From Actinophytocola sp963826035 (GTDB taxonomy: Bacteria; Actinomycetota; Actinomycetes; Mycobacteriales; Pseudonocardiaceae): 64,000 bases of DNA. Location: positions 138,266 through 202,265 of the forward strand of contig CAWGVZ010000023.1 in assembly GCA_963826035.1 (NCBI GenBank), in the 5' to 3' direction. Shown here piece by piece: positions 53,563 to 61,845 of the stretch (the first letter of the stretch is position 1; each line of letters starts with the position of its first letter). Position numbers and translations under genes: made by a program. The notes beneath the pieces are model-generated. The model saw only the letters and a program-made list of their open reading frames with translations. It was not told where the DNA came from and ran no database searches.

Positions 53563-54759
53563 ATGACTGCCGCAGCTACCGAGGACCCCGTCGACGACAG
53601 CGCCGCCGACCAGGCAGAACTTCACGCCGAGGTCCGCGCGCTCGCCGCGCGTGTCGCCGCCGACGTGTACGCGCCGATGGCCGATGCGCTGGACGCGAAC
53701 CGGACCCCGCTGCCCGTCGGCGAGCGCAGACGGCTCGGCGAACTCGGCTTCCTCGGCATCGCGCTGCCGGCCCGCTACGGCGGCGCGGGCGCCCCGCTGA
53801 CGGCGGCGCTCGCGGTCATCGAGGAGCTCGGCCGGGTGTGCCGGCCGGCCGCGTTCCAGGTGTTCGAGGCCAACACCGGCCCGGCGCAGGTGATCAACCA
53901 CCTGGGCACGGAGGAGCAGCGGCAGCGCTGGTTATCGGCCATCGTCAGCGGTGAGAAGACCATGGCGGTCGCGATCTCCGAGCCGGACGCGGGGTCGGCG
54001 GCCACCGACATGCGCACGAACGCCAAGCGCACCGACGGCGGCTTCCTGCTCAACGGCGCGAAACGCTGGATCTCCAACGGCGGCGAGGCCGACCAGTACC
54101 TGGTGTACTGCCGGCTCTCCGACGCACCCGCCGCGAAGGCCGTGGGCGCCGTGGTCGTCGAGAAGGACATGCCCGGCGTCAGCTTCGGCGCCCCGGAGCG
54201 GCTGATGGGTTTCCGCGGCATCCCGTCTGCCGACGTGATCTTCGAGAACGTGTTGGTGCCCAAGGAGAATCTCGTTGTGCCGGCCGGTGACTTCGGCAAG
54301 CTGTTCGGTGTGTTCTCGATCGAGCGGCTCGGCAACTCCACGATGAGCCTGGCCATTGGACAGGAGGCGCTCAACCGCACGATCGCCTATGTCGAGGAAC
54401 GTGAGCAGTTCGGCAAGCCGCTGGTGGACTTCCAGGCCGTGCAACTGACGCTCGCCGACATGGTGCTGGCGGTCGAGTCCGCCCGGCTGCTGCTGGACCG
54501 GGCCGCCGCGAGCGCGGGCACCGGCCTGCCGAACTCGCTGCAGACCTCGCTCGCCAAGTGCGCGGCCAACGAGATGGCCAAGCGGGTCACCGACCTCGCC
54601 ATGCAACTGCACGGCGGTAACGGCTACACCGAGGAGTACGGCCTGGAACGCCTGCACCGCGACGCCCACGGCTGGGCCATCGCCGGCGGCACCCCGACGA
54701 TGCAACGCATCCGCATCGTGACCGAGCTACTCGGCCGCAAGTTCGACCAGAGGCGGTGA
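53563..54759 (+). CDS. acyl-CoA dehydrogenase 1
   Basis: 398-aa flavoprotein that oxidises acyl-CoA to enoyl-CoA. Visible are the FAD/substrate segment MAVAISEPDAGSAATDMRT, GAKRWISNGGEADQY, YVEEREQFGKPLVDFQAVQ and MQLHGGNGYTEEYGLERL, where the Glu region provides or neighbours the catalytic base. ATG 53563 chosen; GTG 53554 is in frame. It is the first gene of the plus-strand operon and pairs with a second, divergent dehydrogenase 4 bp downstream, which suggests a heteromeric enzyme as in steroid-type degradation (inference). Confidence 0.93.
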   Translation: MTAAATEDPVDDSAADQAELHAEVRALAARVAADVYAPMADALDANRTPLPVGERRRLGELGFLGIALPARYGGAGAPLTAALAVIEELGRVCRPAAFQVFEANTGPAQVINHLGTEEQRQRWLSAIVSGEKTMAVAISEPDAGSAATDMRTNAKRTDGGFLLNGAKRWISNGGEADQYLVYCRLSDAPAAKAVGAVVVEKDMPGVSFGAPERLMGFRGIPSADVIFENVLVPKENLVVPAGDFGKLFGVFSIERLGNSTMSLAIGQEALNRTIAYVEEREQFGKPLVDFQAVQLTLADMVLAVESARLLLDRAAASAGTGLPNSLQTSLAKCAANEMAKRVTDLAMQLHGGNGYTEEYGLERLHRDAHGWAIAGGTPTMQRIRIVTELLGRKFDQRR

Positions 54760-54763
54760 GGGA

Positions 54764-55873
54764 ATGTTTGACCTGACACCCGACCAGCGTGAGGTCCAGA
54801 AGATCGCGCGGGCGGTCGCGGACGAGGTGGCGCCGTTCGCCGAGGAAGCCGACGAGTCCATCGAGGTGCATAGCAGGGTGTGGCGGGTGCTGCGGGACAG
54901 CGGCCTGGTTCGCCACGTGGTGTCTGTGGACGGGGAACTCGATCCACTGACGATCGCCGTGGTGCGCGAGGCGCTCATGTACAGCTCCGCGCACCTCGAC
55001 TCGCTGTTCGCGATGCAGGGCGTGGGCAGCTACTCGCTCGCGGTTGGCGGCTCGGACGCGTTGCGTGAGGAGTGGCTGCCTCGGGTTGCCGCGTTGGACG
55101 TGATCGCCGGGTTGGCGCTCACCGAGCCGGAGGTGGGGTCCGATCTGCGGGCCGTGTCAACGACGGTCGAGGCGGTGCCTGACGGGGTGCGGGTGCGTGG
55201 CCGCAAGTCGTACATCACCAACGGTGGCGTGGCCGGCTTCTACTGTGTGCTGGGCCGCGAGGGGGACGGCTACTCGATGGTCCTGGTGCCTGCCGACAGT
55301 CCGGGACTGACCGTCGAGCGTGGGGCGGATCTGATCTCGCCGCACATTCTCGGTGAGCTGACGTTCGATGTCGTCGTACCGGCGGCGAATCGGTTGGGTG
55401 TGCCGGGCAAGGCGTTCTCGTTGATGTTGCGGACGTTGTCGGTGTTCCGGGTCAGCGTGGCCGGCTCGGCGGTCGGGCTCGCGCAGGCCGCACTGGACGA
55501 GGCGGTAGCGCACGCGACGAACCGCACCCAGTTCGGCCGGCCGCTCATCGAGATTGGCGCGGTGTCGCAGAACCTGGCGCTGTCGTGGAGTGAGATCGAG
55601 GCTGCGCGGGCGATCGCCTACCGGGCGGCGTCGCTTGCCGCGGCTGATCCGTTGCGGCACCTGGACCTGTCGTCGATAGCCAAGGTGCAGGCCACGGAGG
55701 CGGCCGGCCGGGTGGTGGACCGGGCGGTGCAGGCGATGGGCCGGTTCGGGCTTGTGCGCGGGTCGAAGATCGAGCGCCTGTACCGCAATGCTCGCCCGTT
55801 GCGGGTGTATGAGGGGGCCACCGAGGTGTTGCTGGACGCGCTTGGCCGCAGGCTGGCGAAGGGGGTGTCCTAA
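54764..55873 (+). CDS. acyl-CoA dehydrogenase 2
   Basis: 369-aa acyl-CoA dehydrogenase-like protein (MFDLTPDQREVQKIARAV, GLALTEPEVGSDLRAV, RKSYITNGGVAGFYCV, ATNRTQFGRPLIEIGAVSQN, LRVYEGATEVLLDAL). It is somewhat shorter than copy 1. The gene starts 4 bp after it and ends immediately before the SDR start (TAAGTG). Co-encoded pairs of unlike subunits often form alpha2beta2 dehydrogenases for branched or cyclic acyl-CoA; that is inference here. Confidence 0.92.
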   Translation: MFDLTPDQREVQKIARAVADEVAPFAEEADESIEVHSRVWRVLRDSGLVRHVVSVDGELDPLTIAVVREALMYSSAHLDSLFAMQGVGSYSLAVGGSDALREEWLPRVAALDVIAGLALTEPEVGSDLRAVSTTVEAVPDGVRVRGRKSYITNGGVAGFYCVLGREGDGYSMVLVPADSPGLTVERGADLISPHILGELTFDVVVPAANRLGVPGKAFSLMLRTLSVFRVSVAGSAVGLAQAALDEAVAHATNRTQFGRPLIEIGAVSQNLALSWSEIEAARAIAYRAASLAAADPLRHLDLSSIAKVQATEAAGRVVDRAVQAMGRFGLVRGSKIERLYRNARPLRVYEGATEVLLDALGRRLAKGVS

Positions 55874-56623
55874 GTGGATCTTGGGTTGCGGGACACGGTT
55901 GTGCTGGTGACCGGCGCCAGTCGTGGTCTTGGTGCGGCGATCGCGGTCGCTCTGGCCGGCGAGGGCGCGTCCGTTGTGGCAGTGGCGCGGTCGAAGGACG
56001 GGCTCGCGGAGGTGGCTGCTCAGGGTGCGGGCCGGATCTCGGTGCTCGAGGCCGACATGCGGGACGAGGTCGCGGTCGCCGGGCTGGCCGATGAGGTGGT
56101 CGCGCGGCACGGCCGGTTCGACGGGCTCGTCAACAACGCGGGCGTGTCGCCGGCCGGCAAGTTCGTCTCGCAGGACCCGGCGGTGTGGAAGGAGGCCCTG
56201 TCGGTCAACGTGATCGCGCCGATGCTGCTCGCGCAGTCGGCCGGCCGGCACATGATCGCGGCTGGTGGTGGGCGGATCCTGAACATCGCGTCCACGACCG
56301 GAGTCCGCGGCAAACCCCACCTCGTCGCCTACTCCACATCGAAAGGCGCCGTCGTACGCATGACCGAAGCGCTCGCCGCCGAATGGGCTCGGCACAACGT
56401 CCAGGTCAACTGCCTGGCCCCGGGCGCCTTCCGAACCGATGCACAACAGGCCGTGCTGGACTCCCCGGCCCTGCTCGCCAGACGGATCGCGAAGATCCCC
56501 GCCGGCCGGATCGCCGATCCGACCGAACTGGTGCCGTTGGCATGCCTGCTGGTGTCCCCACTGTCCACCTTCACCACTGGGGCCGTGTTCGTCGTTGACG
56601 GCGGAGAGTCGGGGAAGCTGTGA
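55874..56623 (+). CDS. SDR-family oxidoreductase
   Basis: 249-aa classical SDR. Motifs are VTGASRGLGAAIAVALA, VNNAGVSPAGKF, catalytic Tyr/Lys in HLVAYSTSKGAVVRM with Ser in IASTTGV, and the C-terminal FVVDGGES. VVAVARS after the second strand suggests NADP preference. GTG 55874 directly follows the upstream stop. It probably oxidises or reduces a hydroxyl in the catabolic pathway. Confidence 0.92.
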   Translation: MDLGLRDTVVLVTGASRGLGAAIAVALAGEGASVVAVARSKDGLAEVAAQGAGRISVLEADMRDEVAVAGLADEVVARHGRFDGLVNNAGVSPAGKFVSQDPAVWKEALSVNVIAPMLLAQSAGRHMIAAGGGRILNIASTTGVRGKPHLVAYSTSKGAVVRMTEALAAEWARHNVQVNCLAPGAFRTDAQQAVLDSPALLARRIAKIPAGRIADPTELVPLACLLVSPLSTFTTGAVFVVDGGESGKL

Positions 56624-56629
56624 TCAGCC

Positions 56630-57415
56630 GTGATAATTGACGCGCACACTCATGTTTGGCCGGACCGCATCGCGCCGCTCGCGCTGGGCGGCAACCAGGT
56701 GCCGGGTCTGACGGCGCGGGGCGACGGTACGGTAGGTGGCCTCGAGTCGGCCATGGATTCGAGCGGAGTCGAGCTGAGCTGCTGCCTCGGCATTGCCAAC
56801 GAGGCGCGGCAGGTCGACAAGGTCAACGCGTTCGTGGCCGGGTTGGCGGGGGAGCGGCGGCTGGGCTTCGGAACCGTCCATATTGGACTGACGGCTGAGG
56901 AAAACCTGGCGTCGCTGCGCCAGCATGGCATTGGCGCGGTCAAGATCCACCCGCTGTTCCAGCGGTTCGCGCTGAACGATCCCCGCCTGTGGACGCTGTT
57001 CGAGGCGTTCGGCGCGGACGTCGCGGTGATCGTCCACGTGGGTGCCGGTGGTGACGAGCACACCAACAGCCTGTCGAGCCCGACCATGATCGCCGACATC
57101 GCTCGTACGTTTCCGGCGCTACGCCTGGTGGCCTGCCACTTCGGCGGCTACCGTATGCTCGACGCGGCCGAGGAACTGCTCACCGGGGTCGACGTCGTGC
57201 TGGAGACGTCATGGCCGCCGGGGCTGGCGACGCTGCGGCCCGAGCGGGTGCGCCGACTGATCCGCCGCCACGGCGCCGAACGCGTCGTCTTCGGCTCAGA
57301 CTGGCCGATGACCGACCCTGCCACAGAACTGAAAGCCATCGACACCCTGGGCCTGACCGACGACGAGACGAAGACAGTGCTGGGCGGCTCGATGGCCCGC
57401 GTGCTCAACCTCTAG
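56630..57415 (+). CDS. amidohydrolase (TIM-barrel metal hydrolase)
   Basis: 261-aa amidohydrolase-2 family enzyme. Metal-binding residues are in IIDAHTHVWPD (HxH), VIVHVGAGGDEH, LVACHFGGYRML and the late Asp in VFGSDWPMTDP. The family includes decarboxylases and lactone or amide hydrolases. GTG 56630 lies 6 bp after the SDR stop. It ends convergent with the GntR gene, overlapping it by 4 bases. The substrate is unknown; lactone or beta-keto acid hydrolysis would fit a Baeyer-Villiger route (inference). Confidence 0.88.
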   Translation: MIIDAHTHVWPDRIAPLALGGNQVPGLTARGDGTVGGLESAMDSSGVELSCCLGIANEARQVDKVNAFVAGLAGERRLGFGTVHIGLTAEENLASLRQHGIGAVKIHPLFQRFALNDPRLWTLFEAFGADVAVIVHVGAGGDEHTNSLSSPTMIADIARTFPALRLVACHFGGYRMLDAAEELLTGVDVVLETSWPPGLATLRPERVRRLIRRHGAERVVFGSDWPMTDPATELKAIDTLGLTDDETKTVLGGSMARVLNL

Positions 57416-58146
57416 CCGAGCCACACGATCGGGGCGGCCAGTACCTCGGGAAACTTCTTCTCCGCGTACCTGACGTACTCGCTGATGTGCTGGGACATCG
57501 CCTCGAAGGAAGCGCCGGGGTCGCGGGCCGCGATGGCTTCGTAGATGCGTAGGTGCGCCTTGTGTACGGCCGAGCGGCGCACCCTCGGGTAGTCGATGCC
57601 GATCGCTGAGCCGTCGAGGATGCCGAGCATCGCGTCGACCAGGTAGCCGAACAGGGCGTTGCCCGAGCCGTGTGCGATGACGTCGTGGAAGCGCTTGTTC
57701 TCCTCCAGGAACACCGACTGGTCGTTGAGATGCTCGTGCATGGTCTCGACCGACTGCTTCAGTTCGTCCAGCTGTTCTGCCGACATCCGCGCCGCCGCGA
57801 GCTGGGCCATCATCGGCTCCAGGCCGGTGCGGGCTTCGGCGATGGTCCGGAACGGGGCGTTCTCGAACTGCAGCAGCAGGGTCAGTGCCGTGGCGAGGCT
57901 CGTGGCGTCCGGCCGCTGGACGATCGGGCCGCCGCCGGGGCCCGGCTTGAGCGAGATCACGCCCTGCAGCTCCAGGAACCGCAGCGACTCACGCAGTGTG
58001 CCGCGTCCGACCTCGTACTCGTCGAGCATCACGCGTTCCGGGGGCAGGCGGTCGCCGACGGCGTTGCCGCGGCGGTTGATGTCCGCGACTATGCGTTGGG
58101 CGACCAGCATCGCCGTCTTCTGCGGGCGCGTGGAGACCGATGCCAT
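57412..58146 (-). CDS. FadR-subfamily GntR regulator
   Basis: 244-aa regulator with an N-terminal winged helix (VAQRIVADINRRGNAVGDRL, MLDEYEVGRGTLRESLRFLE) and an all-helical FCD effector domain (TIAEARTGLEPMMAQLAAAR, FHDVIAHGSGNALFGYLVD, HLRIYEAIAARDP) with metal/ligand His residues. ATG 58146 has GGAGG upstream; another start at 58185 is possible. A perfect palindrome lies 40 bp upstream. It probably represses the surrounding catabolic genes until an acyl-CoA or acid intermediate appears. Confidence 0.9.
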   Translation of the reverse strand: MASVSTRPQKTAMLVAQRIVADINRRGNAVGDRLPPERVMLDEYEVGRGTLRESLRFLELQGVISLKPGPGGGPIVQRPDATSLATALTLLLQFENAPFRTIAEARTGLEPMMAQLAAARMSAEQLDELKQSVETMHEHLNDQSVFLEENKRFHDVIAHGSGNALFGYLVDAMLGILDGSAIGIDYPRVRRSAVHKAHLRIYEAIAARDPGASFEAMSQHISEYVRYAEKKFPEVLAAPIVWLG

Positions 58147-58185
58147 GTTGTCTGAACCTCCGGGCTTACTGCGGCGACCAACCAT

Positions 58186-58203
58186 AAATGATACGCATCA
58201 TTT
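58186..58203. promoter_or_regulatory. GntR operator, perfect palindrome
   Basis: AAATGATACGCATCATTT has 7-bp arms and an ACGC centre. It lies upstream of the FadR-type gene and overlaps the corrected stop of the hydrolase gene. Its core TGAT-N4-ATCA recurs at 53514, supporting a shared regulon. Confidence 0.75.
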
Positions 58204-58976
58204 GCCCTTGCCTGTCGCGCGGTCGAACAATGTCGCGACCGTGTTGGCGAGTTCGGGCACGGCGGCACGGGCTGCCGGTCGGCATCGGTGAGCCGGAAGA
58301 ATCCGTGCACCAGCGAAGGATAGTCGGTCACCGTTACCGGGACGCCCGCGACACGGAGAGAATCCGCGTACGCGATTCCTTCGTCGTGCAACGGGTCGTT
58401 CCCCGCGACGACGATGTGGGCAGGTGGGAGGCCTGCCAGGTCGGCCCGCAGCGGTGACAAGTCCGGGTGGTCGCGCATCGACACGTCAGGGACGTAGTTG
58501 TCCCAGAACCACCCCAAAGGCAGGTCGGACGGACCGGCGAAGTCGTGGTCGGTCACCGGGTACACCAGCACCTGGAACGCCAGGCGGGAACAGTGTTCCC
58601 GCGCGCACACCGCCGCGAGGTTGCCGCCCGCGCTGTCGCCGCCGATCGCCACAAGCCCGTCCAGGGAGGTGAGAGCCGTGCGGACGTCGTTCAGCGCCGC
58701 CGGGTACGGGTGTTCCGGGGCCAGCCGGTAGTCGACGCTGACGACCGTGCACTTCGCGTCGCGGGCCAGGAAACGGCACAGCTCGTCCGAATACTCGAGG
58801 TCGCCGGTGACCCAGCCGCCGCCGTGGCACCAGACGAGCGTGCGGCCCGGTGCGCCGTAGTAGATCCGCGTTCGGACGCCGCCCAACGACACCTCCTCGG
58901 TGTCGACGTCCGGGCCGGCCGCGCACAACGCGTTGCCCGCGGCGACACGTTGTCTCATCTCCGTCAGGTCAGGCAC
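58198..58976 (-). CDS. alpha/beta hydrolase (HSL family), one frame break
   Basis: About 258-aa esterase of the hormone-sensitive lipase group: oxyanion motif VWCHGGGWVTGD, DYRLAPEHPYPAAL, nucleophile IGGDSAGGNLAA, Asp in AGNDPLHDEG and His in SLVHGFFRL. After LTDADR the frame shifts near 58283; the other frame gives a sensible end, ARAAVPELANTVATLFDRA, stopping at 58198. One G is missing from a G-run, so a sequence error is likely. GTG 58976 overlaps the CaiB stop; ATG 58958 is an alternative. Confidence 0.82.
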
Positions 58977-60153
58977 GGAGCACGCCCGCCGCGGCCAGCT
59001 CCGCATCGGTCATGCCCAGCTCATCGACGAGGATCTCCCGGGTGTGCTCGCCGATCGCCGGCACCCCGTCGTAGGCCGGGCGCGCGGTACCGGTCATGTG
59101 CAGGACGGGGCCGGGCACCATGGCCGGGCCTAGCATGGTGTTGGCCAGTTCGATCAGCGTGCGTTCGGTGAAATGGGGATCCGCCGCGATGTCGCTTGCG
59201 TCGTTGACCGCTGCCGCGACGACCTCGTACTCGTCGAGGATCGCCAGGATCTCGTCGCGGGGCCGGGACTTGACCCACGCGATGACGATCTCCTGCAGTG
59301 ACTCGTTGTTCGCCATCCTGGCCACGTTCGTGGCGTACCGTTCGTCGGTCTTGAGGTCGGGGCGGCCCATCGCGTCGAACAAGCGCATCGCGATCGTCTG
59401 GTTCGAGCCTGCGATCGACAGCCAGCCGCCGTCACCGGCCTCATAGATGCCGCGCGGCGATGCGGCGCCAGACGCGTTTCCCTGCCGCCGCATGATGCTT
59501 CCCGACGCCGTGTAGTTCAGTACCGCGTCGCCGAGGATGAACATCAGTGGCTCGTACAGCGCCACGTCGACCTCGCTGCCCACGCCGGTGAGCTCGCGGC
59601 GGTACAGCGCCATCGCGGTGCCGAACGCTGCGGAGATGCCCGCGATGGAATCCGCGAAGCCGAACGGCGGTGCGGTCGGCGGTGTGTGTGGCCAGCCGTT
59701 GAGGAACGCGTATCCGGACAGGGTCTCCGCCACCGTGCCGAAGCCTGGGCGTTCCCGGTACGGGCCGGTCTGCCCGAAGCCGCTCACCCTGGTCAGCACG
59801 AGCCGCGGGTTGCGCTCGGCCAATGCTGCGTAGCCCATGCCCCAGGCCTCCAGCCGGCCCGGGCGGAAGTTCTCGATGACGACGTCGGCGGTCTCGACCA
59901 TCCGCAGCATGACCGCACGGCCTTCGGCGCTTCGCAGGTCGACGCCGACCGAGCGCTTGCCGGCGTTGAGCCGCGCGAAGCCGATCGCGAGGCCGTTGTG
60001 GGCTGGCTGCCACTGCCGGGCGAAGTCGCCATTGTCGGGGTCTTCGACCTTGACCACGTCGGCGCCGAAGTCGCGAAGCATTCGGCCAGCGGTCGGCGCC
60101 GCGTACATCGACCCGATCTCGACGACCCTGATGCCGGCGAGCGGTGCGGTCAT
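58969..60153 (-). CDS. CaiB/BaiF family CoA-transferase
   Basis: 394-aa family III CoA-transferase. Typical segments are AGIRVVEIGSMYAAPTAGRM, DFGADVVKVEDPDNGD, LNAGKRSVGVDLRS, VVIENFRPGRLEAWG and RVSGFGQTGPYRERPGFG. The catalytic Asp is expected near the SVGVDLRSAEGR/ENFRPG region. It moves CoA between carboxylic acids, here probably activating the pathway acid. ATG overlaps the monooxygenase stop (ATGA), giving an operon of monooxygenase, CoA-transferase and hydrolase. Confidence 0.93.
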   Translation of the reverse strand: MTAPLAGIRVVEIGSMYAAPTAGRMLRDFGADVVKVEDPDNGDFARQWQPAHNGLAIGFARLNAGKRSVGVDLRSAEGRAVMLRMVETADVVIENFRPGRLEAWGMGYAALAERNPRLVLTRVSGFGQTGPYRERPGFGTVAETLSGYAFLNGWPHTPPTAPPFGFADSIAGISAAFGTAMALYRRELTGVGSEVDVALYEPLMFILGDAVLNYTASGSIMRRQGNASGAASPRGIYEAGDGGWLSIAGSNQTIAMRLFDAMGRPDLKTDERYATNVARMANNESLQEIVIAWVKSRPRDEILAILDEYEVVAAAVNDASDIAADPHFTERTLIELANTMLGPAMVPGPVLHMTGTARPAYDGVPAIGEHTREILVDELGMTDAELAAAGVLRA

Positions 60154-61753
60154 GGATCTCCTCCACTGAGTTCGAAGCCGCGGTAGCCGTCACTCGCCAC
60201 CTCGGCGCAGATCTGCCGGTACCGGCCGACGCCGCCGATGTAGGGCATGAACACCCTCGGCTTGCCCGGCACGTTCGCGCCGAGGTACCACGAGTTGCCG
60301 ATCGGGTAGAGGGTCGCGTTCGCGACCTCGTTGACGTGTTCACCCACGAGTCCTCGTCGGCGAGCGCGGCTTCGCTGCGGGTCAGCCCGTGCTTGGCGAG
60401 ATGGGCGATGTGATCGCTGATCCACTCGACGTGCTGCTCGATGGACACCACCACGTTGCTGATCACCGACGGGCTCCCCGGCCCCGCGACCACGAACAGG
60501 TTCGGGAACCGTGCGTGGAGATACCGAGATACGTACGAGGCCCAGCTGCCCACTTGTCCCGCAGCGCGTGACCACCCCGCCCCCGGATGTCGATCTTGAG
60601 TAGTGCGCCGGCGAGCGCGTCGAACCCCGTCGCGAGGACAAGAGTGTCCAGGTGATGCAACCCGTCGGCGGTGCGGACGCCGTCCGGCTCGATCCGTTCG
60701 ATGGGCGCGGTGACCAGGTCGACATGGTCCCGGTTGAACGTCTCGTAGTAGTCGATCTCCAAGACGAGGCGCTTCGCCCCGAGTGGGTAGCCACGCGGGG
60801 TGAGCCGTTCCGCGGTGTCCGGATCGCGCACCACATCGCGGATCTTGGCGCGGACGAACTCGGCGACCTTCTCGTTGGCGGCACGATCGGTGATGATGTC
60901 CCGGTAGGCGGCCAGGATGTCCGGCCCGCCCTTTGTCCAGTAGCCCTCGAGGTTCTCGCGCAACGCCTCGGGGTCGATGTCGAGCGCGGAGTCCTGGCCG
61001 AGGAAGCGGTGCGTACCACCGGGGTGGTACGGGCGTACTCGCGGTACTCGGCGAATCGGGTCTTGAGGTCGGCGGCGTAGGCCCGGTCGAGCGGCCGGTT
61101 GCGGGCCGGGATCGCGTAGTGCGCGGTGCGCTGGAAGACCGTGAGATGACCGGCCTGCTCGGCGAGTCGCGGATCGACTGCATGCCCGACGAGCCGGTGC
61201 CGATCACGCCGACCCGCCTGCCGGTGAGGTCGACGCCATCGGAAGGCCAGTCGCCGGTGTGGAAGCATTCGCCGGCAAAGGTGGGCAGTCCGTCGATCGC
61301 CGGCAGGTTGGCCACGGACAGCTGGCCGGTCGCCATCACGACATGATCGGCGGCGATCGTGTCGCCGCGGTTGGTTGTCGCGGTCCAGGTGTCGGTGTCC
61401 TCGTCGAAGGTGAGGCGCTCGACGCGGGTGTCGAGGGTGATGTCGCGGCGCAGGTCGAACCGGTCGGCGACGTGGTTGAGGTAGCGCAGGATCTCAGGCT
61501 GGGCGGGGTAGCGCTCGGTCCAGTCCCAGTCCTGGACCAGCTCGTCGGAGAACGAGTAGCAGTAGTCGACGCTCTCGATGTCGCAGCGCGCGCCGGGGTA
61601 GCGGTTCCAGTGCCAGACACCGCCGACGCCGCTCGCCGCCTCGACCGCGTGCACTCGCCGGCCCAGCTCGCGCAGCCGGTAGGTGGCATAGAGCCCGGCG
61701 AACCCGGCGCCGACGACGAGCACGTCCAGCTCACGCGGTGTTCTCTGGGTCAT
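60150..61753 (-). CDS. Baeyer-Villiger-type flavin monooxygenase, several frame breaks
   Basis: About 535-aa class B monooxygenase. FAD motif VVGAGFAGLYATYRLRELG, the BVMO fingerprint FAGECFHTGDWP, NADPH motif GVIGTGSSGMQSI, then LTVFQRTAHYAIPARN, VLATGFDALAGAL and PYIGGVGRYRQIC. The reading frame changes at about 61170, 61020, 60510 and 60340. Each is repaired by adding one C or G to a short run, so I treat it as one gene with sequence errors rather than a pseudogene, though real decay is possible. It converts a ketone to an ester or lactone. It is first in the minus-strand operon. Confidence 0.8.
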
Positions 61754-61845
61754 ACACGGCCTTCCGGTGACAAAAGTGCATATCAATACTAGCGTTGCGG
61801 TGTTCCAAGAACCAGACCTATCAATGGTAGTGAATTGAAGCTAGT
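61754..61845. promoter_or_regulatory. divergent promoter, monooxygenase/acyl-CoA synthetase
   Basis: A 92-bp A/T-rich gap. It contains GTGCATATCAATAC (one TGATA half-site on the minus strand) and CTATCAATGGTAG, both loosely related to the TGAT-N4-ATCA sites. Regulation by the same GntR protein is possible but weaker than at the other two sites. Confidence 0.4.
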
